From: Flavobacteriales bacterium UBA2426
GTDB taxonomy: Bacteria; Bacteroidota; Bacteroidia; Flavobacteriales_F; PHOS-HE28
Length of the DNA stretch: 13,086 nucleotides
Direction: 5' to 3'
Assembly (NCBI GenBank): GCA_002342985.1
Contig: DDRC01000008.1
Coordinates: forward strand, 1-13,086
Positions 1 through 6,865 of this stretch are shown one piece after another (positions within the stretch are counted from its first letter, which is position 1; every line of letters starts with the position of its first letter). The translations under genes were made by a program, and so were the position numbers. Below the pieces are notes generated by a model that saw nothing but the letters and a program-made list of their open reading frames with translations, was not told the origin of the DNA and did no database searches.

Positions 1-8
1 TTGCCTTG

Positions 9-25
9 GCGCACTGCCAGTGCGC
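9..25. repeat. short inverted repeat near left edge
   Basis: An 8-base inverted repeat (GCGCACTG / CAGTGCGC around one central C) lies at 9-25, in the 99 nt before the first gene. As RNA it would fold as about a 6-bp stem with a 5-nt loop. It could be the end of a terminator for a gene outside the window, but there is no T-run. The rest of 1-99 shows no gene or clear promoter. Confidence 0.3.
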
Positions 26-99
26 GCACGGCCTTGCAACGGCCCGCCGTCCGCGCTTCGAACCACCGCCCGCCACCGCACCCGATTCCTCCATGCCCC

Positions 100-498
100 A
101 TGCTGCTCAACAGCGAACCCATCTCCGAGGACTTCGGCTACCTCTTCCTGCGCCTCACCGCCGGGGGCACCATGCTCTGGCAGCACGGCTGGCCCAAGCT
201 CATGCACTTCAGCGACCGCATGGACAGCTTCGCCGATCCCTTCGGGCTGGGCAGCGCCATCTCGCTGGTGCTCATCATCCTGGCCGAGGTGCTGTGCGCG
301 GCGCTCGTGGTGCTGGGCCTGTGGACGCGCCTGGCGGTGATCCCGCTGATCATCGGCATGGCGGTGATCGCCTTCATGGTGAAGGGCGACGCCTCGTTCG
401 GGGAGAAGGAGCTGGCGCTGGTGTACCTCTTCGCCTTCGTAGCGCTGCTGTTCACCGGCAGCGGCCGCTTCGCGGTCGACCGCATCTCCTTCAAGTAG
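100..498 (+). CDS. DoxX family integral membrane protein
   Basis: This encodes 132 residues. DoxX-family proteins are small four-helix inner-membrane proteins; some are linked to redox or thiol stress complexes, but most have no defined reaction. Visible here are an N-terminal helix carrying the typical G-x-x-x-L-W-x-H-G-W-x-K-L pattern (about residues 22-34), a second helix with the E-x-x-x-x-x-x-x-x-L-G-L-W-T-R pattern (about 63-77), and two more hydrophobic stretches (about 78-94 and 105-120), which fits the usual size and topology. The ATG at 100 is chosen because residues before it (a frame open back to a TTG at 1) are Pro/Arg-rich and do not resemble the family. The gene stands alone and its last 8 nt overlap the convergent gene at 491-955. 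Family assignment is strong; the substrate or partner is unknown. Confidence 0.88.
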   Translation: MLLNSEPISEDFGYLFLRLTAGGTMLWQHGWPKLMHFSDRMDSFADPFGLGSAISLVLIILAEVLCAALVVLGLWTRLAVIPLIIGMAVIAFMVKGDASFGEKELALVYLFAFVALLFTGSGRFAVDRISFK

Positions 499-955
499 CC
501 GCCAGCGCGCTGGCCGCGCTCAGGCGCAGGCGGTCGGCCGGCAGCGCGCCCCGCAGCAGGCGGTGCAGGCTGCCCCATTGCTCGCGATGGAGGCTGAATT
601 GCAAGCGCTCGCCGGAGCGGAGCGCGATGAGCAGCGGCGCGCGCGGCGTTCCACCCGGGCTGCCCAGCACCGCCTCGCGCAGGTCCTCCAGCGCGATGGG
701 GATGGCCAAGGTCTCCAGCCGCGACCGGAAGCGGATCACCAGTCCCTTGGGCCGCACCTCCAGGCTGCAGTAGCCGCGATCGTCCGCGCGGTCCACGGCT
801 TCCAGCATCGCGGGCGGGCCCTGCTCCAGGCGGAAGCGCGCCGAGCCGGTGCCGCCGCGCCGGATGCCCGCCCAGAAGCCGAAGGGCGGGCCGCACACGG
901 CCTCCAGGGCGCGCTTCACCCGCAAGTCGTTGTAGCTGATGTTGAGGATGAGCAC
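491..955 (-). CDS. conserved-looking hypothetical protein
   Basis: A reading frame of 154 residues if started at the GTG at 955. An alternative GTG at 1030 would add 25 Pro/Gly-rich residues that look non-coding and would leave almost no room for a promoter. The protein is soluble, with no signal peptide or membrane segment. It alternates hydrophobic and charged residues as in a beta-rich fold: an N-terminal LILNISYNDLRVKRALE segment, a G-F-W-A-G-I-R-R stretch near residue 26, then CSLEVRPKGLVIRFRSRLETL (about 62-82) and a final amphipathic part. I do not recognise a named family. Codon-position GC bias, and low complexity only at the rejected N-terminus, argue that it is real. It converges on and overlaps the DoxX gene by 8 nt and is divergent from 1061. 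Function is unknown. Confidence 0.6.
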   Translation of the reverse strand: MLILNISYNDLRVKRALEAVCGPPFGFWAGIRRGGTGSARFRLEQGPPAMLEAVDRADDRGYCSLEVRPKGLVIRFRSRLETLAIPIALEDLREAVLGSPGGTPRAPLLIALRSGERLQFSLHREQWGSLHRLLRGALPADRLRLSAASALAAT

Positions 956-1018
956 CGGAGGGCAACAGGCGGAAGGGCGTCCCGGTTCGTCCGGCGGCGG
1001 ATTGCCTCCGGCATACCG

Positions 1019-1026
1019 TAGCTTCA
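1019..1026 (+). promoter_or_regulatory. putative -7 promoter box for the 1061 gene
   Basis: TAGCTTCA resembles the Bacteroidota -7 consensus TAnnTTTG and matches the TAnnTTYR boxes found before other genes here. It lies 34 nt before the ATG at 1061. The nearest upstream TTG (1002-1004) is only 14 nt away, shorter than the usual spacing, so the match is weak. Confidence 0.35.
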
Positions 1027-1060
1027 ACACCCCAATCCCGGATCATCAACACGAACGACC

Positions 1061-1501
1061 ATGCTCGACCAGATCATCCCCCAGTTGAAGGCGAAGCTCC
1101 AAGGCGAGCTCACCGGCAAGCTCGGCGTCGACCCCTCAAAGGTGGACGGCATCGTGAACGCCGCAGGCGACAGCGTGAAGGAGGGCATGGGCCAGGGCCT
1201 GGACCTGAACGCTGCGCTCAACCTGTTCAGCAAGGATGCCAACGATGCGCACGGCTCGGCGCTGCTGGGCAGCATGGGCGAGTCCTTCCTGGGCAAGCTC
1301 ACGGGCCCGCTCGGCTTCGATGCCGCGAAGGCCGGCTCCATCAAGGATCTGGTGATGCCCGTGCTCACGCAGCTGGTGACCGAGAAGGTGGGCGGCAACA
1401 AGGATTTGCTCTCCGGGCTGCTCGGCGGCGGTGGCAAGGACCTGCTCAGCGGCGCGGCCGGGAAGCTGGGCGGTCTGGGCAAGCTCTTCGGCAAGGACTG
1501 A
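1061..1501 (+). CDS. DUF937-like small helical protein
   Basis: This encodes 146 residues starting MLDQIIPQL. It is predicted to be almost entirely helical, with no signal peptide, and ends in a Gly/Leu-rich tail (about residues 111-146) containing repeated KDLLSG and GKLGGLGK-like units. The N-terminal pattern, a helix followed by DPSKVDGIVNAAGDSV and then a LDLNAALNLFS stretch, resembles DUF937-type proteins of Bacteroidota, which have no established role. The resemblance is from memory of the family pattern, so moderate. The ATG at 1061 follows a putative promoter box. It is followed 34 nt later by the HerA-like ATPase gene on the same strand, so the two are probably co-transcribed. The duplicated KDLLSG motif (residues about 114-119 and 126-131) suggests a small internal repeat. 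Confidence 0.72.
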   Translation: MLDQIIPQLKAKLQGELTGKLGVDPSKVDGIVNAAGDSVKEGMGQGLDLNAALNLFSKDANDAHGSALLGSMGESFLGKLTGPLGFDAAKAGSIKDLVMPVLTQLVTEKVGGNKDLLSGLLGGGGKDLLSGAAGKLGGLGKLFGKD

Positions 1502-1535
1502 TGCCGCCATTGCGATCGGGTGCGATCTTGGCGCC

Positions 1536-3071
1536 ATGAGCGATCGCGACGAATTCATCCGTGCCATCTCCGAGGGCAATGCCTTCAAGGGGGGCAGCAT
1601 CGAGCTGGGCGGAGCGCTGTTCCACGGTGAGGTGCCGCCCGGCTGCACCGTGAAGGTGCCGCTGCGCACCATGAACCGCCACGGCCTCATCTGCGGGGCC
1701 ACCGGCAGCGGCAAGACCAAGACCCTGCAAGTGCTCGCCGAGCAGCTGTCGCTGCACGGGGTGCCATCGCTGCTCATGGATGTGAAGGGCGACCTGAGCG
1801 GGATCGCCGCGCCGGGTGCGGGCAATGAGAAGATCGAGGCGCGCCATGCCAAGCTCGGCATCCCGTACGCCCCGCAGGGCCTGCCGGTGGAGCTGCTCTC
1901 CCTGAGCAAGGAGCCCGGCGCCCGCCTGCGCGCCACGGTGAGCGAGTTCGGCCCCGTGCTGCTGGGACGCATCCTGGAACTGAACGATACCCAGCAGAGC
2001 GTGCTGGCCCTCGTCTTCAAGTACTGCGACGACCACGGCCTGCCGTTATTGGATCTGAAGGACCTGCGGCGCGTGCTGCAGTTCGTGACCGATGAGGGCA
2101 AGGAGGAGATCCGCAAGGTGTACGGGCAGGTGAGCGGCTCTACGGTGAACATCATCCTGCGCAAGCTCATCGAGATCGAGCAGCAGGGCGCCGACCGTTT
2201 CTTCGGCGAGCGCAGCTTCGACGTGAACGACCTCCTGGAGCTGCGGGACGGGAAGGGCGTGGTGCACATCGTGCGCCTCACCGACATCCAGGACCGCCCG
2301 CGCCTCTTCAGCACCTTCATGCTCTGCCTGCTGGCCGAGATCTACAGCACCTTCCCCGAGGTGGGCGATCCCGATAAGCCCAAGCTGGTGCTCTTCATCG
2401 ACGAGGCGCACCTGATCTTCAGCACCGCCACGAAGGCGCTGCTCGAGCAGATCGAGACCATCATCAAGCTCATCCGCTCCAAAGGCGTGGGCGTCTACTT
2501 CTGCACGCAGGACCCCAGCGATGTGCCCGAGAGCGTGCTCGGCCAGCTCGGCCTCAAGGTGCAGCACGCCCTGCGCGCCTTCACCGCCAAGGATCGCACT
2601 ACCATCAGGAAGACCGCGCAGAACTACCCCATCACGCCCTTTTACGATGTGGAGGAGCTCATCACCTCCCTCGGCATCGGGGAGGCGCTGGTAACCGCCC
2701 TCAGCGAGAAGGGCACGCCCACGCCGCTGGCCCACACGCTGCTGCGGGCGCCGGTGAGCCGCATGGATGTGCTCAGCCCGCTGGAGATCGATGGGCTGGT
2801 GGCCCGCAGCGCCCTAGCGCGGACCTACAACGAGGAGATCGACCGGGAGAGCGCCTTCGAGCTTCTGGAGAAGCGGATGCAGGGCAGGGAGGCCGATGCG
2901 CCCGCGCCCCCCGAGCCGAAGCGCGCCGCCAAACCCGAGCCAGGCACCTTGGAGAAGATGACGAAGAACCCCATGGCGCGCCAGGTGGGCAACACCATCG
3001 TGCGCGAGCTCACCCGCGGCCTGCTGGGCGTGCTGGGCATCCGCACAACCGCGCGGCGGCGCCGCTACTGA
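1536..3071 (+). CDS. HerA/YjgR-type (DUF853) ATPase
   Basis: A 511-residue protein of the DUF853/YjgR branch of the HerA-FtsK ATPase superfamily. These are hexamer-forming P-loop ATPases related to DNA-pumping motors; the cellular job of the YjgR branch is not settled. Walker A is GATGSGKT at residues 54-61, and Walker B is LVLFIDEAH at about 284-292. A sensor-like YFCTQDPSDVP segment follows at about 321-331. The C-terminus has the family-typical RELTRGLLGVLG (about 490-501) and a basic end. Length matches the family (about 500). A Pro/Ala/Lys linker at about 452-470 precedes the C-terminal tail. The ATG at 1536 is chosen over an upstream in-frame start at 1431 because that extension would overlap the 1061 gene and lacks family similarity. 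No signal peptide; cytoplasmic. It lies 34 nt after the small DUF937-like gene and ends just before a strong hairpin. Confidence 0.93.
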   Translation: MSDRDEFIRAISEGNAFKGGSIELGGALFHGEVPPGCTVKVPLRTMNRHGLICGATGSGKTKTLQVLAEQLSLHGVPSLLMDVKGDLSGIAAPGAGNEKIEARHAKLGIPYAPQGLPVELLSLSKEPGARLRATVSEFGPVLLGRILELNDTQQSVLALVFKYCDDHGLPLLDLKDLRRVLQFVTDEGKEEIRKVYGQVSGSTVNIILRKLIEIEQQGADRFFGERSFDVNDLLELRDGKGVVHIVRLTDIQDRPRLFSTFMLCLLAEIYSTFPEVGDPDKPKLVLFIDEAHLIFSTATKALLEQIETIIKLIRSKGVGVYFCTQDPSDVPESVLGQLGLKVQHALRAFTAKDRTTIRKTAQNYPITPFYDVEELITSLGIGEALVTALSEKGTPTPLAHTLLRAPVSRMDVLSPLEIDGLVARSALARTYNEEIDRESAFELLEKRMQGREADAPAPPEPKRAAKPEPGTLEKMTKNPMARQVGNTIVRELTRGLLGVLGIRTTARRRRY

Positions 3072-3075
3072 TGGC

Positions 3076-3108
3076 CGCGAAGCCCCGGCCAACCGCCGGG
3101 GCTTCGCG
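3076..3108. terminator. strong bidirectional hairpin terminator
   Basis: A perfect 14-bp stem (3076-3089 with 3095-3108) closes a 5-nt CAACC loop. It lies 4 nt after the stop of the HerA-like gene and 18 nt beyond the stop of the convergent peptidase gene. No T-run follows on either strand, so termination would rely on the stem alone or on another factor. The position between two convergent genes makes a shared terminator the natural reading. Confidence 0.8.
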
Positions 3109-3126
3109 TGCACGGGCCCTGCGCGG

Positions 3127-3828
3127 TCAGTCGCGGCGGCGGCCCATGAAGATCATCACGTAGTACAGGAGCGTGGCGATGGAGCCGATGGCGGCCACCA
3201 CGTAGGTGCGGGCGGCCCACTTCAGCGCATCGGCGCTCAGGGCGTATTCGCCGGCGGTGACGATGCCGTTGCGCTTGATCCAGGCCAGGGCGCGGTTGCT
3301 TGCATCGTACTCCACCGGCAGGGTGATGATGCTGAACAGCGTGGTCATGGCGAAGAGCACGATGCCGGCCAGCAGCAGCTGCGGGAAGGTGTTGAGCAGG
3401 AGGATGCCGCCGAGCAGCACCCATTGCATCCATTGCGAGGCCACGCTCACCACCGGTACCAGCTTGCTGCGCATGGTGAGCCAGCGGTAGGCCGTGGCGT
3501 GCTGCACGGCGTGCCCGCACTCGTGGGCAGCCACGGCGGCGGCGGCGGCGTTGCGCGCATGGTACACCGGCTCGCTCAGGTTCACCGTGCGGTTGGCCGG
3601 GTTGTAGTGGTCGGTGAGCGCGCCCGGCACGCTCACCACGCGCACGCCGCTGATGCCATGGTCGCGCAGCATGCGCTCGGCCACCTCGCGCCCGCTCATG
3701 CCGTTGGCCAGCGGGGTGCGGCTGTACTTCTCGAACCGGCTCTTCAATTGCTGGCTCACCAGCCAGCTCACGGCCATGATCACCATACCGATCAGGTATG
3801 CGCCCATCATGGGATTGCCCTCCATCAT
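3127..3828 (-). CDS. YugP-type membrane zinc metallopeptidase
   Basis: A 233-residue membrane-bound neutral zinc metallopeptidase of the YugP family (Zn_peptidase_2). The zinc-binding and catalytic motif HECGH is at residues 102-106 (AAHECGHAVQH). An E-Y-D-A-S-N-R-A segment at about 173-180 is the family's conserved downstream region and probably supplies the third zinc ligand. An N-terminal membrane helix (about 8-25), a hydrophobic pair (about 123-170) and a C-terminal helix (about 206-227) anchor it in the inner membrane. The conserved LTDHYNP-NRTVNLSEPVY segment lies at 71-89. Length is normal. The ATG at 3828 is used; ATGs at 3825 and 3810 are also in frame. It is divergent from the M1 aminopeptidase gene and shares its terminator with the HerA-like gene. 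The natural substrate is not known. Confidence 0.93.
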   Translation of the reverse strand: MMEGNPMMGAYLIGMVIMAVSWLVSQQLKSRFEKYSRTPLANGMSGREVAERMLRDHGISGVRVVSVPGALTDHYNPANRTVNLSEPVYHARNAAAAAVAAHECGHAVQHATAYRWLTMRSKLVPVVSVASQWMQWVLLGGILLLNTFPQLLLAGIVLFAMTTLFSIITLPVEYDASNRALAWIKRNGIVTAGEYALSADALKWAARTYVVAAIGSIATLLYYVMIFMGRRRD

Positions 3829-3851
3829 CGCGTTTCCAGGTTTTGCGGATG

Positions 3852-3858
3852 CAAAGCA
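3852..3858 (-). promoter_or_regulatory. possible -7 box for the peptidase gene
   Basis: On the minus strand TGCTTTG (preceded by TGT) sits 23 nt upstream of the ATG at 3828 and resembles the TTTG part of the Bacteroidota -7 element. No convincing -33 TTG is correctly spaced. The call is tentative. The divergent intergenic stretch 3829-3996 holds nothing else that I recognise. Confidence 0.25.
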
Positions 3859-3984
3859 ACATCATTGCCAAGCCCGGGGCCGCGACAGATCGTCAGGATG
3901 CCGGCCATCGGCGGCGCGGTGCACGCCTTCTGCGTCGTTCCCTGCGGTCCGTGGCGCGGGGGCGGCGGCTTCCGGCATGCGCCG

Positions 3985-3992
3985 TTCCTTTG
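3985..3992 (+). promoter_or_regulatory. possible -7 box directly before the M1 gene
   Basis: TTCCTTTG ends 4 nt before the ATG at 3997. If it acts as a -7 element (consensus TAnnTTTG), transcription would start at or beside the start codon, giving a leaderless or near-leaderless mRNA. The EF-G paralogue start has a very similar arrangement (CCTTTGTGCC then ATG). No -33 TTG is visible, so confidence is low. Confidence 0.25.
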
Positions 3993-3996
3993 CACC

Positions 3997-5859
3997 ATGC
4001 CCGTTCCCTTCCGTTCGGCCGCCCTCCTGGGGGCCCTGGCCCTGGCCTTTGCGGCCACGGCCCAATGCGACCGCTGGCAGCAGCGCGTGAAGTACGACAT
4101 GGCCGTCACCCTCGACGATGCCACCCATCGCTACACCGGCACCACGGCGCTGGCCTACACCAACAACAGCCCCGACACCCTGCGCGAGCTCTTCTTCCAC
4201 CTCTACTTCAACGCCTTCCGGCCCGGCAGCGAGATGGATGTGCGCTCGCGCACCATCGCCGACCCCGACCCGCGGGTGCGCGACCGCATCGCGCAGCTGA
4301 AGCCCGAGGAGATGGGCGAACTGGTGGTGGAGCGCATGGAGCAGGGCGGCAAGCCGGTGGCGCTGGAGCATCTGGGCACGGTGCTGCGCGCCGTGCTGCC
4401 GGAGCCGCTCCTGCCGGGGCGCGCCACCGCGCTGGCCTTCGCCTTCCGCGGCCAGGTGCCCGTGCAGATACGGCGCAGCGGCCGCGACAATGCCGAGGGC
4501 GTGGCCTACAGCATGGCGCAGTGGTACCCCAAGCTGGCCGAGTACGACCACCGCGGCTGGCACGCCATCCCTTACGTGGGCCGGGAGTTCCACGGGGTGT
4601 GGGGCGATTTCGACGTGAAGCTCACGCTCGACAGCGCCTACACCGTGGCGGCCACCGGCGTGCTGCAGAACCCCGAGCGGATCGGCCACGGCTACCCCAG
4701 CCGCAAGCCGGTGAAGCGCCCGGAGGGCACGCGCCTCACCTGGCGCTTCGTCGCCAAGGACGTGCACGACTTCGCGTGGGCGGCCGACAAGGACTACAAG
4801 CATGTGGTGCGCCCGATGGCCGAGGGCCCCGAGCTCCATTTCTTCTACAAGGACCAGGCGGAGCTGGAGGCGGTGTGGCGCGAGCTGCCCGGCTACATGG
4901 AGAAGACCTTCCGCTTCATGAACGAGCGCTTCGGGCGCTATCCGTGGCCCCAGTACAGCTTCGTGCAGGGCGGCGATGGGGGCATGGAGTACCCGATGCT
5001 CACCCTCATCACCGGCCGCCGCCGTATCGGTAGCCTGGTGGGCGTGAGCGTGCACGAGAGCGTGCACAGCTGGTACCATGGCGCGCTGGCGAGCAACGAG
5101 GGGCGCTTCGCGTGGATGGATGAGGGCATGACCGAATACGCCAGCAGCGAGGTGATGGCCCACCTCTTCGGCGGCGAGGGCGACCCGCATGCCTCGGCCA
5201 TCGACGGCTACATCGGCCTGGTGGAGAGCGGAAAGCAGGAGCCGCCGAGCGTGCATGCCGACCATTTCCTCACCAACGCCGGCTACGGAGCCACGGCTTA
5301 CAGCTTCGGGGAGATGCTGGTGCACCAGGCGGGCGCGGTGGTGGGCGAGCGCACCCTGGCGCAGGGGCTGCTGCGCTACTGGGACGCGTGCCGCTTCAAG
5401 CACCCCGAGCCCATCGACCTGGAGCGCGCGCTGGAGAAGCAGAGCGGGCTGGAGCTGGACTGGTACTTCGACCAGTGGGTGAACACCACGCGCCGGCTGG
5501 ACTACGCCATCGCCGAGGTGCTGCAGGTGGGCGATTCGCTGCGCATCACCGTGGCGCGCAAGGGCGAGATGCTGATGCCGGTGGACCTCGACCTGGTGCT
5601 GCGCACGGGCGAGCGCCGCAGCTACCACATCCCGCTCTCCCTGGCGCGGGGCGCCAAAGCGCCCGGCAGCGACCGCGCGGCCTTCACGGTGCTGCCGCGC
5701 TGGCAATGGACCGACCCGACCTACACGCTCACCGTGCCCGGCGACATCGCGCAGCTGGCGGCCGTGACCCTCGATCCGCTGCAGCGCACCGCCGACATGG
5801 ACCGCGCGAACGACCGGGTGGAGCTGCCCGAGGGCGCGCGGGGGTTGGTGCGCCCCTAA
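3997..5859 (+). CDS. secreted M1-family aminopeptidase-like metallopeptidase
   Basis: A 620-residue M1 (gluzincin) peptidase, expected to remove N-terminal amino acids from peptides outside the cytoplasm. A signal peptide covers residues 1-22 (hydrophobic core, then ATAQ). The beta-sandwich N-terminal domain (about 30-270) is followed by the catalytic domain. This has the exopeptidase motif GGMEYP (328-333, the counterpart of GAMEN), the zinc motif HESVH (353-357), and the third ligand E376 in WMDEGMTEY exactly 18 residues after the second His. A probable catalytic Tyr lies in GYGATAYSFGEM (about Y435). All key residues are intact. The C-terminal part (about 500-620) is a beta-rich extension; there is no T9SS sorting signal. 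The ATG at 3997 is chosen over far upstream in-frame starts because it begins the signal peptide. The stop codon overlaps that of the convergent hydrolase gene. Confidence 0.94.
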   Translation: MPVPFRSAALLGALALAFAATAQCDRWQQRVKYDMAVTLDDATHRYTGTTALAYTNNSPDTLRELFFHLYFNAFRPGSEMDVRSRTIADPDPRVRDRIAQLKPEEMGELVVERMEQGGKPVALEHLGTVLRAVLPEPLLPGRATALAFAFRGQVPVQIRRSGRDNAEGVAYSMAQWYPKLAEYDHRGWHAIPYVGREFHGVWGDFDVKLTLDSAYTVAATGVLQNPERIGHGYPSRKPVKRPEGTRLTWRFVAKDVHDFAWAADKDYKHVVRPMAEGPELHFFYKDQAELEAVWRELPGYMEKTFRFMNERFGRYPWPQYSFVQGGDGGMEYPMLTLITGRRRIGSLVGVSVHESVHSWYHGALASNEGRFAWMDEGMTEYASSEVMAHLFGGEGDPHASAIDGYIGLVESGKQEPPSVHADHFLTNAGYGATAYSFGEMLVHQAGAVVGERTLAQGLLRYWDACRFKHPEPIDLERALEKQSGLELDWYFDQWVNTTRRLDYAIAEVLQVGDSLRITVARKGEMLMPVDLDLVLRTGERRSYHIPLSLARGAKAPGSDRAAFTVLPRWQWTDPTYTLTVPGDIAQLAAVTLDPLQRTADMDRANDRVELPEGARGLVRP

Positions 5860-6797
5860 CGGGAGAGGATCTCGCGGAGCACGTGCACGAAGGCCCGGGG
5901 CCGCTCGATGTTGGCCACGTGACCGGTCCGCGGAATCACCGTCCATCGGTCCTCCGGAAGCCCGTGCCGCTGCAGCAGCGCGCGCCCGGTGGCGTTGGGG
6001 ATGAGCTCGTCGCGCTCGCCCCAGATGAGGTGCACGGGCATGCGCCAGTCGTAGCGCTTGTGCACCAGTTCCCGCTCATGCGCCATCAGGTCCTGCAGCA
6101 GGGTGATCTGCGCAGCCCGGTAGGGAGCGGCGAACTCCCGGTAGATCTGGTTGAGGATGAAGCGGGGCAGCGGCAGATCGCGGTAGAGCGAGAGGCGGAT
6201 GCCGAAGCGCAGGTCGTCCGCCGAGGGCGTGCGCATGACCGCGAGCATGCTCGGCGCCCCCTGGGCGCGGGCGATGCTGTCGGCGAGCGCCGCGCTGTAG
6301 TCCGTCACCAGGCCGTCGTAGATCACCAGCCGGCTGATGCGGTCCGGATGCAGTTCGGCCAGGCGCGCCGCTACACCGCCGCCGTAGCTATTGCCGACAA
6401 CGGGGATCGGCCCGTGGACCCCGAGGCTGTCCAGGATCAGGAGCACGTGAGCGGCCTGATCGTCGAGGCTGAGGCCCGCCCGGCTGCTGTCCCACTTGGC
6501 GCTCTGTCCGTGGCTCAGCAGGTCGGGCAGGACGCAATCGTAGTCCTTGCGCAGCAGGCTGGCGCTCCTGCTCCATTGCAGCGCGCCCGTGCCGGTATAG
6601 CCATGCAGCAGCAGGAGCTTCGGCTTGCCCGTCTCACGGTGCCACGCGAAATGCGGCCCGCTCGCATGGAAGGACCTCGCCGTGTATGCATGGCGCGACA
6701 GACGCTTGTCACTCATGCGGCCGTGCATGCGTGCGAGGTTGCAGGCGGGAAGCGCGAGGAGGAGGAGCGGGAGGAGGAGCGCGGTGGCGCGGCGCAT
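5856..6797 (-). CDS. alpha/beta hydrolase lipoprotein
   Basis: A 313-residue alpha/beta-hydrolase-fold enzyme, likely an esterase or lipase-like hydrolase; the substrate cannot be told. The catalytic triad is complete: Ser137 in GNSYGG (135-140), Asp263 in WGERDELIP, His293 in GHVANIERP. An oxyanion-hole HGYTG lies at 65-69 and a cap region at about 165-245. The N-terminus is a lipoprotein signal peptide with lipobox L-P-A-C and acylated Cys19, so it is probably anchored on the periplasmic or outer-membrane face. The ATG at 6797 gives a standard short signal peptide. An ATG at 6869 is also in frame and overlaps the stop of the upstream gene as ATGA, but would add a 24-residue basic leader. 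It is probably co-transcribed with the T9SS protein gene upstream, and converges on the M1 peptidase gene with overlapping stops (CTAA: TAA plus, TAG minus). Confidence 0.9.
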   Translation of the reverse strand: MRRATALLLPLLLLALPACNLARMHGRMSDKRLSRHAYTARSFHASGPHFAWHRETGKPKLLLLHGYTGTGALQWSRSASLLRKDYDCVLPDLLSHGQSAKWDSSRAGLSLDDQAAHVLLILDSLGVHGPIPVVGNSYGGGVAARLAELHPDRISRLVIYDGLVTDYSAALADSIARAQGAPSMLAVMRTPSADDLRFGIRLSLYRDLPLPRFILNQIYREFAAPYRAAQITLLQDLMAHERELVHKRYDWRMPVHLIWGERDELIPNATGRALLQRHGLPEDRWTVIPRTGHVANIERPRAFVHVLREILSR

Positions 6798-6865
6798 GCG
6801 GAGCCGCGGCAATCGCTGCCGGAGGCCTTCGCCGTGGATGCGGTGCGGGGTACAGGTCTCCATCG

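Noticed and set aside
138..1052. 304-residue minus-strand frame across the DoxX gene
   Set aside because: It covers the DoxX gene in antisense and the 491-955 gene in another frame; composition is typical of a shadow.
3424..3996. N-terminal extension of the M1 peptidase
   Set aside because: The upstream 191 residues are His/Ala/Val-rich, antisense to the YugP-type peptidase, and would bury the signal peptide at 3997.
3862..5946. 694-residue open frame on the minus strand opposite the M1 peptidase
   Set aside because: Antisense to an intact M1 enzyme with all motifs; the composition (His/Arg/Ala/Leu-rich) shows no fold or family features.
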